From the NCBI RefSeq assembly GCF_003722355.1, contig NZ_QWDD01000001.1:496001-560000 (forward strand): DNA of 64,000 nt. The letters run 5' to 3'. The position numbers and the translations under genes were made by a program. The number at the start of each line of letters is the position of its first letter. The first letter of the stretch is position 1. Below, one piece after another: positions 8,543-16,285 of the stretch. The notes beneath the pieces were generated by a model. It was not told the origin of the DNA and searched no databases. It was given only the letters and a program-made list of their open reading frames with translations. The DNA is from Methylocystis hirsuta. Its GTDB lineage: Bacteria > Pseudomonadota > Alphaproteobacteria > Rhizobiales > Beijerinckiaceae.

Positions 8543-10038
8543 CGGTCCAAAGCGGGTTTCTTCAAGAACAGGGTGAAAGCTCACTGCGCGACCGCTCGCT
8601 CGAGACGACGGGCGCGGAGTTTGTGGCGCTCAGCTGTCTGGCCGGCGCCTACGCGATCAGCGAAGGATTTCTGGGACCAGCAAGCTATGATTCCGTGAAC
8701 TTCTACGGACCTATGGCGCTCATGGCCATCCTGGCGCGGGGGGCATGGCGCATGCTCCGATTGAACTCCGCGAACATTTGGGCGCCGCTTGTTTGGTTTA
8801 GGGTTTCGACGATCGTATACTTTGGATTTGGCCAGATCGCGCCTTTTATCATGAACGATGCGTCGCTTCTCTATTTGAATAAATACTATGCGCCCCAGCC
8901 ACAAGAGATATTAAAGCTCAATCTATTGGTCGCCTTTGGCGTCATCGCAGTCTTTTTGGGCGCCCAGATTTACGCCAAGATCGCCCCTCCGCGGTTTCAA
9001 CAGATGATGGCGACGCCGCAAAAACATGCGCAGAGCATGCGGCGGACGGGCCTGCTGCTTCTTTTCATTGGCGGCGCCATCAAATATCTCTATGTCTTTC
9101 CCCAGGCGATGGGCTGGACCACAGACGTGCTTCCCGGCGCTGTCGCGATGCTGAGCTCGCTATCTCTAGCCGGCATTTATTTGCTTACGCTGTGGGCGCT
9201 TTCGATACGTAACTGGCTGGCATTGTTTTTTATTTCCATATTTGTCATCGTGGAAATGACATCCGGCCTTCTTTTGTTTATCAAGGCCGAAACGATGCTT
9301 CCGCTGATCGTCTATCTGATTGCGATCCTCTCACAAAAAGCATCAGTTCAAAGGTTTTTGTTCGCTGCGGCGTCCCTCGTTTTCCTGTTCATGTTTTTGG
9401 TGCCGATCGCTTCCACCGGACGAATTGAGGTCATCCGCCGCAGCCCGGAGCGCAGCCAGGTCAGCATCGCCGAGCGGTTAGACATTATCTGGGACGCGGT
9501 GACTGCTCCCGAGCAGTTCGGGGAAGAGCAAGGTAGCCTGCTGCGGATCAGTTATATGAGCGTTGCAACATTTGCGATCGCTCGCTATGACGCCGGACAG
9601 CCGGCTACGACTTTGGACCTTGTTTGGGTGATCTTTATTCCTCGCTTCATTTGGCCGGAAAAGCCAATACTCGATATTGGTAAGTCATTCTCCACGGAAT
9701 ACTCAGGAATTTTACGAGAGAATGCGGTGGCGCCCGGAATTTTTGCCGATCTGTATTGCAACATGGGATGGTATAGCCTGGCATTTCTTGTCATGCCCTT
9801 CGGCTTATTGTTCGCTCATTTCTCACGCTTTGCTCAGAAAATTATGTATAAAGCACAATATACCTATATGCCGATCCTTTTTCTCATGATGCGCTGGGGC
9901 CTGTCGGTTGATAACGCGGCATTAGGTCTATTGGGAAGCGTCATTCAAATATTTGCGCTGCAAGCCCTCCTGATGATCATCGAGCGCGTGAGGTTAAACA
10001 TTTCTGCTCGTGGCGTCTCTATTCACGGAGCCCGGTAG
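8539..10038 (+). CDS. Wzy-like polysaccharide polymerase, multi-span membrane protein
   Basis: The 499-residue protein is strongly hydrophobic, with about ten to twelve predicted membrane segments across its length. A larger loop around residues 295-375 contains RSPERSQVS and a Phe/Trp-rich stretch (FIPRFIWPEKPI). This layout is typical of O-antigen polymerases (Wzy), which join lipid-linked repeat units in the periplasm. Wzy proteins diverge too much for a firm assignment from sequence alone. Base composition is noticeably more AT-rich than the neighbours, as is common in polymerase genes of exchanged glycan clusters. It begins at an ATGA overlap with the CgeB-like gene. Confidence 0.75.
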   Translation: MTVQSGFLQEQGESSLRDRSLETTGAEFVALSCLAGAYAISEGFLGPASYDSVNFYGPMALMAILARGAWRMLRLNSANIWAPLVWFRVSTIVYFGFGQIAPFIMNDASLLYLNKYYAPQPQEILKLNLLVAFGVIAVFLGAQIYAKIAPPRFQQMMATPQKHAQSMRRTGLLLLFIGGAIKYLYVFPQAMGWTTDVLPGAVAMLSSLSLAGIYLLTLWALSIRNWLALFFISIFVIVEMTSGLLLFIKAETMLPLIVYLIAILSQKASVQRFLFAAASLVFLFMFLVPIASTGRIEVIRRSPERSQVSIAERLDIIWDAVTAPEQFGEEQGSLLRISYMSVATFAIARYDAGQPATTLDLVWVIFIPRFIWPEKPILDIGKSFSTEYSGILRENAVAPGIFADLYCNMGWYSLAFLVMPFGLLFAHFSRFAQKIMYKAQYTYMPILFLMMRWGLSVDNAALGLLGSVIQIFALQALLMIIERVRLNISARGVSIHGAR

Positions 10039-10066
10039 TGTTAGAACCCACCCCAGAGGTTGGATA

Positions 10067-10789
10067 ATGGTCGATCAGACTGATTCCGCGCCTCAGATTC
10101 GGGACGCCGTCGACTGGCATACCGGGATCGCCCTCCGTTTCGACGAGGGTTACACGAAATCGGCAGCGTTCATGGAGCGCTTAGTCGTGTGGCGCGAGTT
10201 GATCGGACGATACGCCCGCCCCGGCCCCCGCGCCCTCGACGCCGGCTGCGGCAGCGGCGTGCTATCCTTCGTCGCGGCGCAGCATATGCGCTCGGTCCTG
10301 GCCTTCGACGCCAGTCCGGAGATGATCCGCATCGCGCGCGAAAAGCAAGCGCGATCGGGCGGAATCGAGAATGTGTCGTTTCGTGAAATGCGAATGGAAA
10401 ATCTCCAGGCGTTGGAGAGCGAGAGCTTTTCTCTCGTCATGTCGTCGAGCGTTCTCGAATATCTCGACGATTTTTGGGGCGCGATCGACGCGCTTTCATC
10501 CTTAATGGCCCCGGATGGCGCGCTGATTTTTTCCGTACCCAATGTGCAAAGTCTGTATCGCCGTCTCGAACGGATGATATTTGACATGACGGGACGGCCA
10601 CGCTATCTCGCCTTCGTGAAATTCTGCTTCAGCCACACTGAGATAGCTGAAGGTCTCAAGGCGCGCGGTCTTACGCCTGTCGATGTGCGTTACTATGCAG
10701 CCGCGCCGCTGCTGTCCCGTCCCGCGCGCGCGGTTGGACGTGCGGAATACGCCGACAATCTCATCGCATATGTCTGTCGAAAATCATGA
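10067..10789 (+). CDS. Class I SAM-dependent methyltransferase
   Basis: The 240-residue protein contains the class I motif LDAGCGSGVLSF near residue 53, the acidic AFDASPEMI for ribose binding, and the post-II region VMSSSVLEYLDDF. It resembles UbiG/Methyltransf_11 enzymes rather than FkbM. The ATG at 10067 has an AGAGG ribosome site 7 bases upstream, and an earlier in-frame GTG at 10010 lies inside the polymerase gene without such a site. It probably methylates a sugar or the lipid carrier-linked chain, since it is embedded in the glycan operon. The substrate is unknown. Confidence 0.83.
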   Translation: MVDQTDSAPQIRDAVDWHTGIALRFDEGYTKSAAFMERLVVWRELIGRYARPGPRALDAGCGSGVLSFVAAQHMRSVLAFDASPEMIRIAREKQARSGGIENVSFREMRMENLQALESESFSLVMSSSVLEYLDDFWGAIDALSSLMAPDGALIFSVPNVQSLYRRLERMIFDMTGRPRYLAFVKFCFSHTEIAEGLKARGLTPVDVRYYAAAPLLSRPARAVGRAEYADNLIAYVCRKS

Positions 10790-10825
10790 CTCTTGATTTC
10801 CTGTATTAGCGAAAAGTGTGACGCC

Positions 10826-11632
10826 ATGAACCCATTCGCCCGTCTGGTCTTGGAGCTTGGTCAGCTGCGTCAATCGCTCGATACGGGGGATTTTCTCGGC
10901 TATTGCGCGGCTCTCGCGGGGAATGCGGGCGCCGTGGTCAAGCTCCGCACGCTTGCGCCGGTGGACAAGTCGATGCGCGGCACGATCGCTTTCGCCGTCG
11001 AAGGCGCGCGCATTCTGGTGCCGCTCGACGCAATGGCCCGGATGTTGAACGGCCACGACGAGACGCCGACGTTCGGCGGCGCGCGAGAGATGTACGCGAG
11101 CAACGTGTATCTCCGCGCGTTCCGCAAGGGACTGAAGGCCGATACGGTCGTCGATCTCGGCAGCAATCGTGGCCTTTTCCTGCTGCTCGGGGCAAAGGCT
11201 CTGGGCGCGCGCACGCTGGTAGGCGTCGAGCCGCAGGCGTTCTACACGCCGGTGTTTGCGGCCGCAGCCAGCGCGAACGGCCTGCAGGCTGGCGACTACA
11301 CGCGCTATGAGCGCTTCGCTTCGGCGACCCAGCGCGCCGATACGATCACCTTGCGGGAGATCATGGAGCGTCATGGCCTCTCGCGGATCGGCTTCCTCAA
11401 ATGTGACATAGAAGGCGGCGAGTTCGACGTCTTCCTCGGCGATCCGGACGCCTTGAGACAGGTCGACAACATCGGCATGGAGCTTCACCCGGAAGAGGGT
11501 GACGCCGACGCGCTTGTCCGGACATTGAAAGATACGGGCTTCACGGTCGTCGTCACCGATCAGTTCGCCAATTCGATCGCGCCGGCGAAAGGGCACTATC
11601 TCTACGCCTCGCGGACCGGCGATCTCGCCTAA
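10826..11632 (+). CDS. FkbM family SAM-dependent methyltransferase
   Basis: The 268-residue protein shows VVDLGSNRGLFLLL near residue 107, an acidic VEPQ after strand 2, and the FkbM motif KCDIEGGEFDVFLG near 191. The start is placed at ATG 10826; a TTG at 10793 would add 11 residues with no convincing ribosome site. It is the third intact FkbM protein of the cluster, and here the SAM loop reads D-L-G-S-N-R-G rather than the usual D-I-G-A-N. The next glycosyltransferase starts 13 bases after its stop. Predicted role: O-methylation of a glycan sugar. Confidence 0.85.
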   Translation: MNPFARLVLELGQLRQSLDTGDFLGYCAALAGNAGAVVKLRTLAPVDKSMRGTIAFAVEGARILVPLDAMARMLNGHDETPTFGGAREMYASNVYLRAFRKGLKADTVVDLGSNRGLFLLLGAKALGARTLVGVEPQAFYTPVFAAAASANGLQAGDYTRYERFASATQRADTITLREIMERHGLSRIGFLKCDIEGGEFDVFLGDPDALRQVDNIGMELHPEEGDADALVRTLKDTGFTVVVTDQFANSIAPAKGHYLYASRTGDLA

Positions 11633-11644
11633 GCAGGGAAGCCG

Positions 11645-12769
11645 ATGAACTTCTCGCCCGCGCGTCAGCTCTCCGATACCACGGCGGAACGCCCGGCGCT
11701 GGCTGGTCGCCCCATAACGCTCGGTTCGGCCTATCTGACGCCTGGCATGGGGGGCATTTCGCGGTTGGCGCGACTGACCGCTTTCGCTGTCGCGAAGAGC
11801 GGGTGCGACCTGAGCCTGCTCTCGCTTCTCGATCCGCAGCCGGTGGCGTTGGACGGCGTTCCCGCCAGGCTCTGCAAGGGAAGCAAGGTCGCCTTCGCTG
11901 CGCGATGTCTCATCGACGCCCTGCGGCCCCGTCATTTCATCTATGAATCTGCCGGCATTGCGCGGGGGCATGCGCGGCTTGGCCCCTTCACCCGTCCCTG
12001 TGCCCTCTGGATGTGCGGGATCGAGGTCTGGAATGGTCTGCGCCCGCAAACGCACGCGACGCTGAGGCGCGCGGACGCGCGCTTCGCCATCTCTCACTTC
12101 ACGCTCCGACGCCACCAGGAATTACATGGCGATCCCGGTCCGGCGTCTGTTTGCTGGCTGGCGACAGACGAGGATCATGCGCCCGACGTCGCGCCCGGAT
12201 TCGGCGGTCCCCCGACAGCGCTACTGCTCGGCCGCATCGACGAACTCTCGGGCTTCAAAGGACATGCGGAAGTCGTCGAGGCGTGGCCGAAAGTCGTGGC
12301 CGCCGTGCCGGAGGCGAGACTGGTGTTTGCGGGCGGCGGAGCCGGGCTTCCTCGCCTCAGGGAATTGGTGGCGCAATCGCGCGTCGCGAGCCAGATAGAG
12401 GTCAAGGGCTTTGTCGCCGAGGAGGCGCTGCCCGATTTGTGGCGGCAGGCGCATGTGCTCTCGATGCCGAGCCGCAAGGAGGGCTTCGGTTTCGTCTATA
12501 TCGAAGCGATGCGGCAGGGGCTTCCGGTGATCGCGTCGATCCATGACGCAGGCGCGGAGGTCAATCTCGACGGGGAAACCGGTTACAATGTCGATCTCGA
12601 TCGACCCGCGCAGCTCGCCGACGGCCTGATTGCGTTATTGCGCGATCCGGATAAAGCGCGTGCGATGGGCCAGGCCGGCCAGCAGCGTTGGCGGGAGCAT
12701 TTCCGCTTTTCGTCCTTCATGCAAAGATTCCAGCCGCTGCTCGCGAAATTTGTCGAGATCACTTCTTGA
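11645..12769 (+). CDS. Family 4 glycosyltransferase
   Basis: This 374-residue GT-B protein has an N-lobe glycine loop (TPGMGGISRLAR), a C-lobe opening LLLGRIDELSGFKGH near residue 192, and the donor-binding motif RKEGFGFVYIEAMRQGLP near 279, including the second Glu of the E-x7-E pattern. These mark it as GT4. AGGGA lies 8-9 bases before the ATG. It ends the first tight block of the operon: a 484-base gap follows before the next clear gene. Donor and acceptor cannot be inferred. Confidence 0.87.
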   Translation: MNFSPARQLSDTTAERPALAGRPITLGSAYLTPGMGGISRLARLTAFAVAKSGCDLSLLSLLDPQPVALDGVPARLCKGSKVAFAARCLIDALRPRHFIYESAGIARGHARLGPFTRPCALWMCGIEVWNGLRPQTHATLRRADARFAISHFTLRRHQELHGDPGPASVCWLATDEDHAPDVAPGFGGPPTALLLGRIDELSGFKGHAEVVEAWPKVVAAVPEARLVFAGGGAGLPRLRELVAQSRVASQIEVKGFVAEEALPDLWRQAHVLSMPSRKEGFGFVYIEAMRQGLPVIASIHDAGAEVNLDGETGYNVDLDRPAQLADGLIALLRDPDKARAMGQAGQQRWREHFRFSSFMQRFQPLLAKFVEITS

Positions 12770-12924
12770 TCACGCTCTCGCGTTTCGATCCCGGCGGTGG
12801 CGCTTGCCGGGTCGCTGTAAAGGCTTCAGTCTCTTTTGCGCGGACGATGAAACAGGCCGGGCGGTGATCTCTTTGGTCCATGAAGACGAAGCTGAGATAA
12901 ACCTCGACGAATTGATGGGGGAAC

Positions 12925-13044
12925 AATGTCGACCACGACAATAGACAGAAACGAACGTCTCGAACGAACTTTACTGATACATCTCGCGTCGGTAAAGGTT
13001 GGTGTCGATTATCTCTGCGAGTTCGTCTCTCTTCCCAAATATTG
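12925..13044 (+). CDS. Possible small ORF (39 codons), unrecognised
   Basis: Within the 484-base gap 12770-13253, an ATG at 12925 is preceded by GGGGGAA at ideal distance and opens a 39-codon frame ending in VSLPKY. I recognise no family. A second piece at about 13105-13234, read in another frame, encodes a hydrophobic stretch (ILIATSVLVFLFY) followed by a basic tail (KMRHWLRTLKIRQE), as if a small membrane protein had been broken by an indel. Both could be remnants of one lost gene. The rest of the gap shows only an inverted repeat (CCCGGC/GCCGGG at 12790-12811) without a T-tract. Confidence that it is translated is low. Confidence 0.25.
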
Positions 13045-13253
13045 AGCAGGCAGGCTCGCGCACTGTATACAACCTGATAAGGGACTTTCGCGATGAACGA
13101 GAACGAACCGCGTCCCAATTCTCATCGCCACTTCGGTGTTGGTCTTCTTATTCTACGAAGACAAGATGCGCCATTGGCTGCGTACACTCAAGATTCGCCA
13201 AGAAACACATCAGCTCGTTACACGAGTTGTTAAGTGAGAGGGGAATTATCAGC

Positions 13254-14078
13254 ATGTTCAGCCGACAAGTGCGTCACACGTTACTCCAGAAGCTGTTCTG
13301 GAATTCTGCTGGCGCCGCCCTCGTGCGCCTTCTTATCCGATATGAGACGCTGTTCGACACGGTCGTTCGAAACTATTCGCTTATGACGGGCTCGAACGGC
13401 GAGCGGTGGCTCTCGACCCTCTTAGACGAAACGCCCGTCGTGTTCGATGTCGGTTTCCACGACGGCACGTCCACGGACGAGATTTTCAAGCTTCGGCCCA
13501 AGGCGGATGTCTATGGCTTCGATCCCTCGAGGTTTGGAGCCGAGAGCTATGCAAAGCGCTTCAAGGACGATCCCCGCGTGACCTTTTCCAATGTCGCGCT
13601 GTCGGAGAAGCCAGGCGAGTTGCAGTTTTTCGACTACGAAAATATGTGCAACAGCCTTGCCGTGCGCAAGGAAATGCCGGGGGCCATACCGACGGTTTAC
13701 GCCGTTCCTGTCACCACGCTCGACGCATTTTGCAGCAGCAGGGGGATCGAGCACATCAATATGATGAAGATCGACGCCGAGGGCTACGACCTGAACGTGC
13801 TCGAGGGCGCAAGCGACCTGCTTGATCGCCAAGTCATCGACATCTTCATGTTCGAATTTGCGAGCGGTTGGGCCGCGAGCAAACGGTACCTCTGGGAAGC
13901 CGTCGAGTTCATGGAGCCGAAGCCTTATCGCTTGTTCCACCTCTTCAACGGCTTCCTTTGTCCGCTCGTCTATGACATACGCAACGACAGCTGCACGACC
14001 CGGCCGGCTATGTACGTAGGGGTGAGCGATAAGCGCCTGTCGCAGGGCGATATCCCAATGCGCGATTATCGATTCTGA
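13254..14078 (+). CDS. FkbM family SAM-dependent methyltransferase
   Basis: The start is the ATG at 13254, with GAGAGGGG about 10 bases upstream. The frame is open further upstream but there loses coding character. The 274-residue protein has VFDVGFHDGTSTDEI near residue 62 as SAM loop, FDPSRFG after strand 2, and the FkbM motif KIDAEGYDLNVLEG near 171. It is the fourth intact FkbM of the cluster. It is followed by the ruins of another FkbM gene. Predicted role: sugar O-methylation. There is no close partner gene within 480 bases on either side. Confidence 0.85.
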   Translation: MFSRQVRHTLLQKLFWNSAGAALVRLLIRYETLFDTVVRNYSLMTGSNGERWLSTLLDETPVVFDVGFHDGTSTDEIFKLRPKADVYGFDPSRFGAESYAKRFKDDPRVTFSNVALSEKPGELQFFDYENMCNSLAVRKEMPGAIPTVYAVPVTTLDAFCSSRGIEHINMMKIDAEGYDLNVLEGASDLLDRQVIDIFMFEFASGWAASKRYLWEAVEFMEPKPYRLFHLFNGFLCPLVYDIRNDSCTTRPAMYVGVSDKRLSQGDIPMRDYRF

Positions 14079-14171
14079 GACGGGAACGAGTCTGCACGAG
14101 CGCAAGGCGTCTCTTCAAGGCCGACGGCAAATGACCAATGTGATAGATCGCACCGTTATGGGCCTCTGCGC

Positions 14172-14400
14172 GCGCCTGCCGCGTGGCGGTTACGATTCAC
14201 CGCCGCGCTTCTTGCCGCCTCCGCGCTAAAGGCGCGAGTCATCTGCTATGAACCTCTGCCCGTCTGTCAGCCCCACCTCCAGCAAGTCGCCGAACATTTT
14301 CAAAACATCGAAATTGTTCGCAGTGCCGTGGGCGACGCGCCCGGAGAAGCGCATTTTTTGCAGCGACAGTCCATAGACCGCGCTAGGAGCCACCCTCCTT
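14172..14400 (+). pseudogene. Remnant of an FkbM methyltransferase gene
   Basis: Frame reading across 14193-14370 gives FTAALLAASALKARVICYEP, then a segment ending NIEIVRSAVGDAPGEAHFLQ. This is the middle of an FkbM protein: the helix after the SAM loop, the acidic Y-E-P after strand 2, and the A-V-G-D turn after strand 4. The SAM loop itself and the K-x-D-x-E-G motif are absent. The rest of the gap up to 14632 shows no intact gene. It contains two copies of CTGACCAC near 14449 and 14479 that I cannot assign, possibly mobile-element debris. This makes a sixth, dead, FkbM copy. Confidence 0.6.
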
Positions 14401-14632
14401 TAACCCGGATTCGGAGCCCTGTTTGTGTGGCGCGGACACTTGACACACTGACCACGTCCGGCCAAGACATGGAAAATGCTGACCACCCCTCAGTTTATCG
14501 ACATGTCGTTCGCCGGCGCCGCCGTTGAGGGAGCTTTAGCCAGGAGCGGCACTCTGCTGCATGTGGCGCAGCCCCGACAAGCGCCGAACCGAGATTTGCC
14601 AATTGGCCAAAACGGGCTCGAGGATCCGCGTA

Positions 14633-15313
14633 ATGCCATCTGTTGATAAGTACAGGAACTCGAAAGGGTTGATTTGGCTGAATGTGGCCTCGTCGACTTA
14701 CTCCCTGGAGGAGTTCACAAATTTCGATAATCATATCTTTCTTCGGTTATCGAGGCTTCCGAGCTTTCTGACCGACTTACTTCCTGCCAAATATCATCAA
14801 AACCTGGACGACTACAGAAAGGCGCGGCGAACCGCCCTAATGGTTCAACACGATTGCCGGAAGGCGCTGCCGCTGCCCGACAGCTCGGTCGATCATGTTC
14901 TTTGCTCGCACTTCCTCGAACACGTGTATCCGGGCGAGGCCGATCTTATTCTCCGCGATTTTCATCGCGTGCTGAAACGCGGCGGCACAATCCAGATCAT
15001 CGTGCCCGACCTGGAAGTCCAGGCAGACGACTACTGCAGGCGCAAGGAACAGGGCGATCCCGCAGCGGCCGATGAATTCGTCAAGGCCACGCTTCTGACC
15101 ACCGAAGCTCGAGGGACCGTCAAATTCAGGATCATGAACGCGCTCGGCGCTTTTGGCCTGCAGCATTGCTGGATGTATGACTACGCGTCGATGTCGGCCA
15201 GAATTGCAAATGCCGGGTTTGAAATCCTCGACGAAAACGACACGCCGAGTCGAAACTTTCGCGCCGGTGACGACTCGGTACATATCGTAGCGCGCAAGGG
15301 CAGCGAGCATTGA
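14633..15313 (+). CDS. SAM-dependent methyltransferase, COG4627-like
   Basis: The ATG at 14633 has GAGGA at 14620-14624; an upstream in-frame start at 14561 falls in unassigned sequence. The 226-residue product lacks a classical glycine-rich loop at the front but has the COG4627/Methyltransf_11 pattern: CRKALPLPDSSVDHVLCSHF, then EHVYPGEADLILRDFHRVLK and RGGTIQIIVPDLE. Such proteins are frequent in LPS and capsule clusters. The last bases overlap the TTG start of the next FkbM gene (TTGA). The substrate is unknown. Confidence 0.78.
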   Translation: MPSVDKYRNSKGLIWLNVASSTYSLEEFTNFDNHIFLRLSRLPSFLTDLLPAKYHQNLDDYRKARRTALMVQHDCRKALPLPDSSVDHVLCSHFLEHVYPGEADLILRDFHRVLKRGGTIQIIVPDLEVQADDYCRRKEQGDPAAADEFVKATLLTTEARGTVKFRIMNALGAFGLQHCWMYDYASMSARIANAGFEILDENDTPSRNFRAGDDSVHIVARKGSEH

Positions 15314-16182
15314 CACAGTACTCGACATTGCGCGGAACGGCTCTGCCCTCGCTGAGGCGCTTGGCTTGGCGCGTGGGTCGCAGGGTCTATTGCGCGGCGC
15401 GCGGCGAGCCTGGTGCGGACGATATCGCCACGGACGGCGAGGCCTATGTCCAGCGCTGTCTGGTCAAGTCGATCAGTCCCTGCTCGGAATTGTGCGTTTT
15501 CGATATTGGGGCGAATTGCGGGGATTGGAGCGCGTCATTCCTGCGCGCGCTTTCGGCCGAGCATCGCACCCATGCCAAGACTAGGCTGCACTCTTTCGAG
15601 CCCGTGCCGGCGACGCGGCAGATGTTGCTTAGTAGATTGGCGTCAATGAAGGGCTCTGAGATCGCCGAGGTCCACGCGTTCGCCATGTCGAACGAGTGCG
15701 GCGCCGCCCCCATGGCCATTCTCAGCGACACCGGTGGCACGAATTCACTGAGCCTCGACACTAAAAACACGCGTCGCGCAGATAACATGATCGAGGTCGA
15801 GAAGACGACGCTCGCTGATTTTTGCCGTCAACGCGGTATTGGCCATGTAAACCTTGTCAAGTCGGATACGGAAGGCCACGACCTCAGTGTGTTGCGTGGC
15901 GCCCGCGAAATCCTTGCAGCCGGACGCCTAGACCTGTTCCAGTTCGAGTACAATCACACCTGGGTTTTCTCGCGCGCCTTCCTCAAGGACGTGTTCGAGC
16001 TGGTGGAAGGGCTACCCTACCGCGTCGCCCGCATCCGCCCCGCTTCGATCGAGATCCTGGATGGATGGCATCCGGAGCTGGAGCGGTTCTTCCACGCCAA
16101 CTACCTGCTGGTTCGCGAGCCGGCGCTCGCCTGGTTCGACGTCCGCTTCGGGACGTTCGACGGGTCGAATACCTACGCCTGA
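15310..16182 (+). CDS. FkbM family SAM-dependent methyltransferase
   Basis: The 290-residue protein contains VFDIGANCGDWSASF near residue 61, HSFEPVPATR after strand 2, and the FkbM motif KSDTEGHDLSVLRGA near 183. The second acidic position is Asp-Thr-Glu rather than Asp-Val-Glu. The TTG start overlaps the upstream TGA (TTGA), the same coupling type seen before phoR and argD, so I accept the rare start. It is the fifth intact FkbM in the cluster. The next gene, the flippase, starts 103 bases later. Predicted role: glycan O-methylation. Confidence 0.84.
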   Translation: MTQYSTLRGTALPSLRRLAWRVGRRVYCAARGEPGADDIATDGEAYVQRCLVKSISPCSELCVFDIGANCGDWSASFLRALSAEHRTHAKTRLHSFEPVPATRQMLLSRLASMKGSEIAEVHAFAMSNECGAAPMAILSDTGGTNSLSLDTKNTRRADNMIEVEKTTLADFCRQRGIGHVNLVKSDTEGHDLSVLRGAREILAAGRLDLFQFEYNHTWVFSRAFLKDVFELVEGLPYRVARIRPASIEILDGWHPELERFFHANYLLVREPALAWFDVRFGTFDGSNTYA

Positions 16183-16285
16183 TCGAAAGCTTGCGCCAGA
16201 CAGACGTCAAGCAAGGTCCCTTATTCGGCGGCGACGACGTCAGCGGCGCACAACGGTCCGTAGACATTGAGGGCGGGAGGTCTCC

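Noticed and set aside
10784..12115. 443-codon open frame on the minus strand
   Set aside because: It lies antisense to two well-supported genes (FkbM and GT4), has Arg-rich low-complexity sequence and no family motif: a high-GC shadow.
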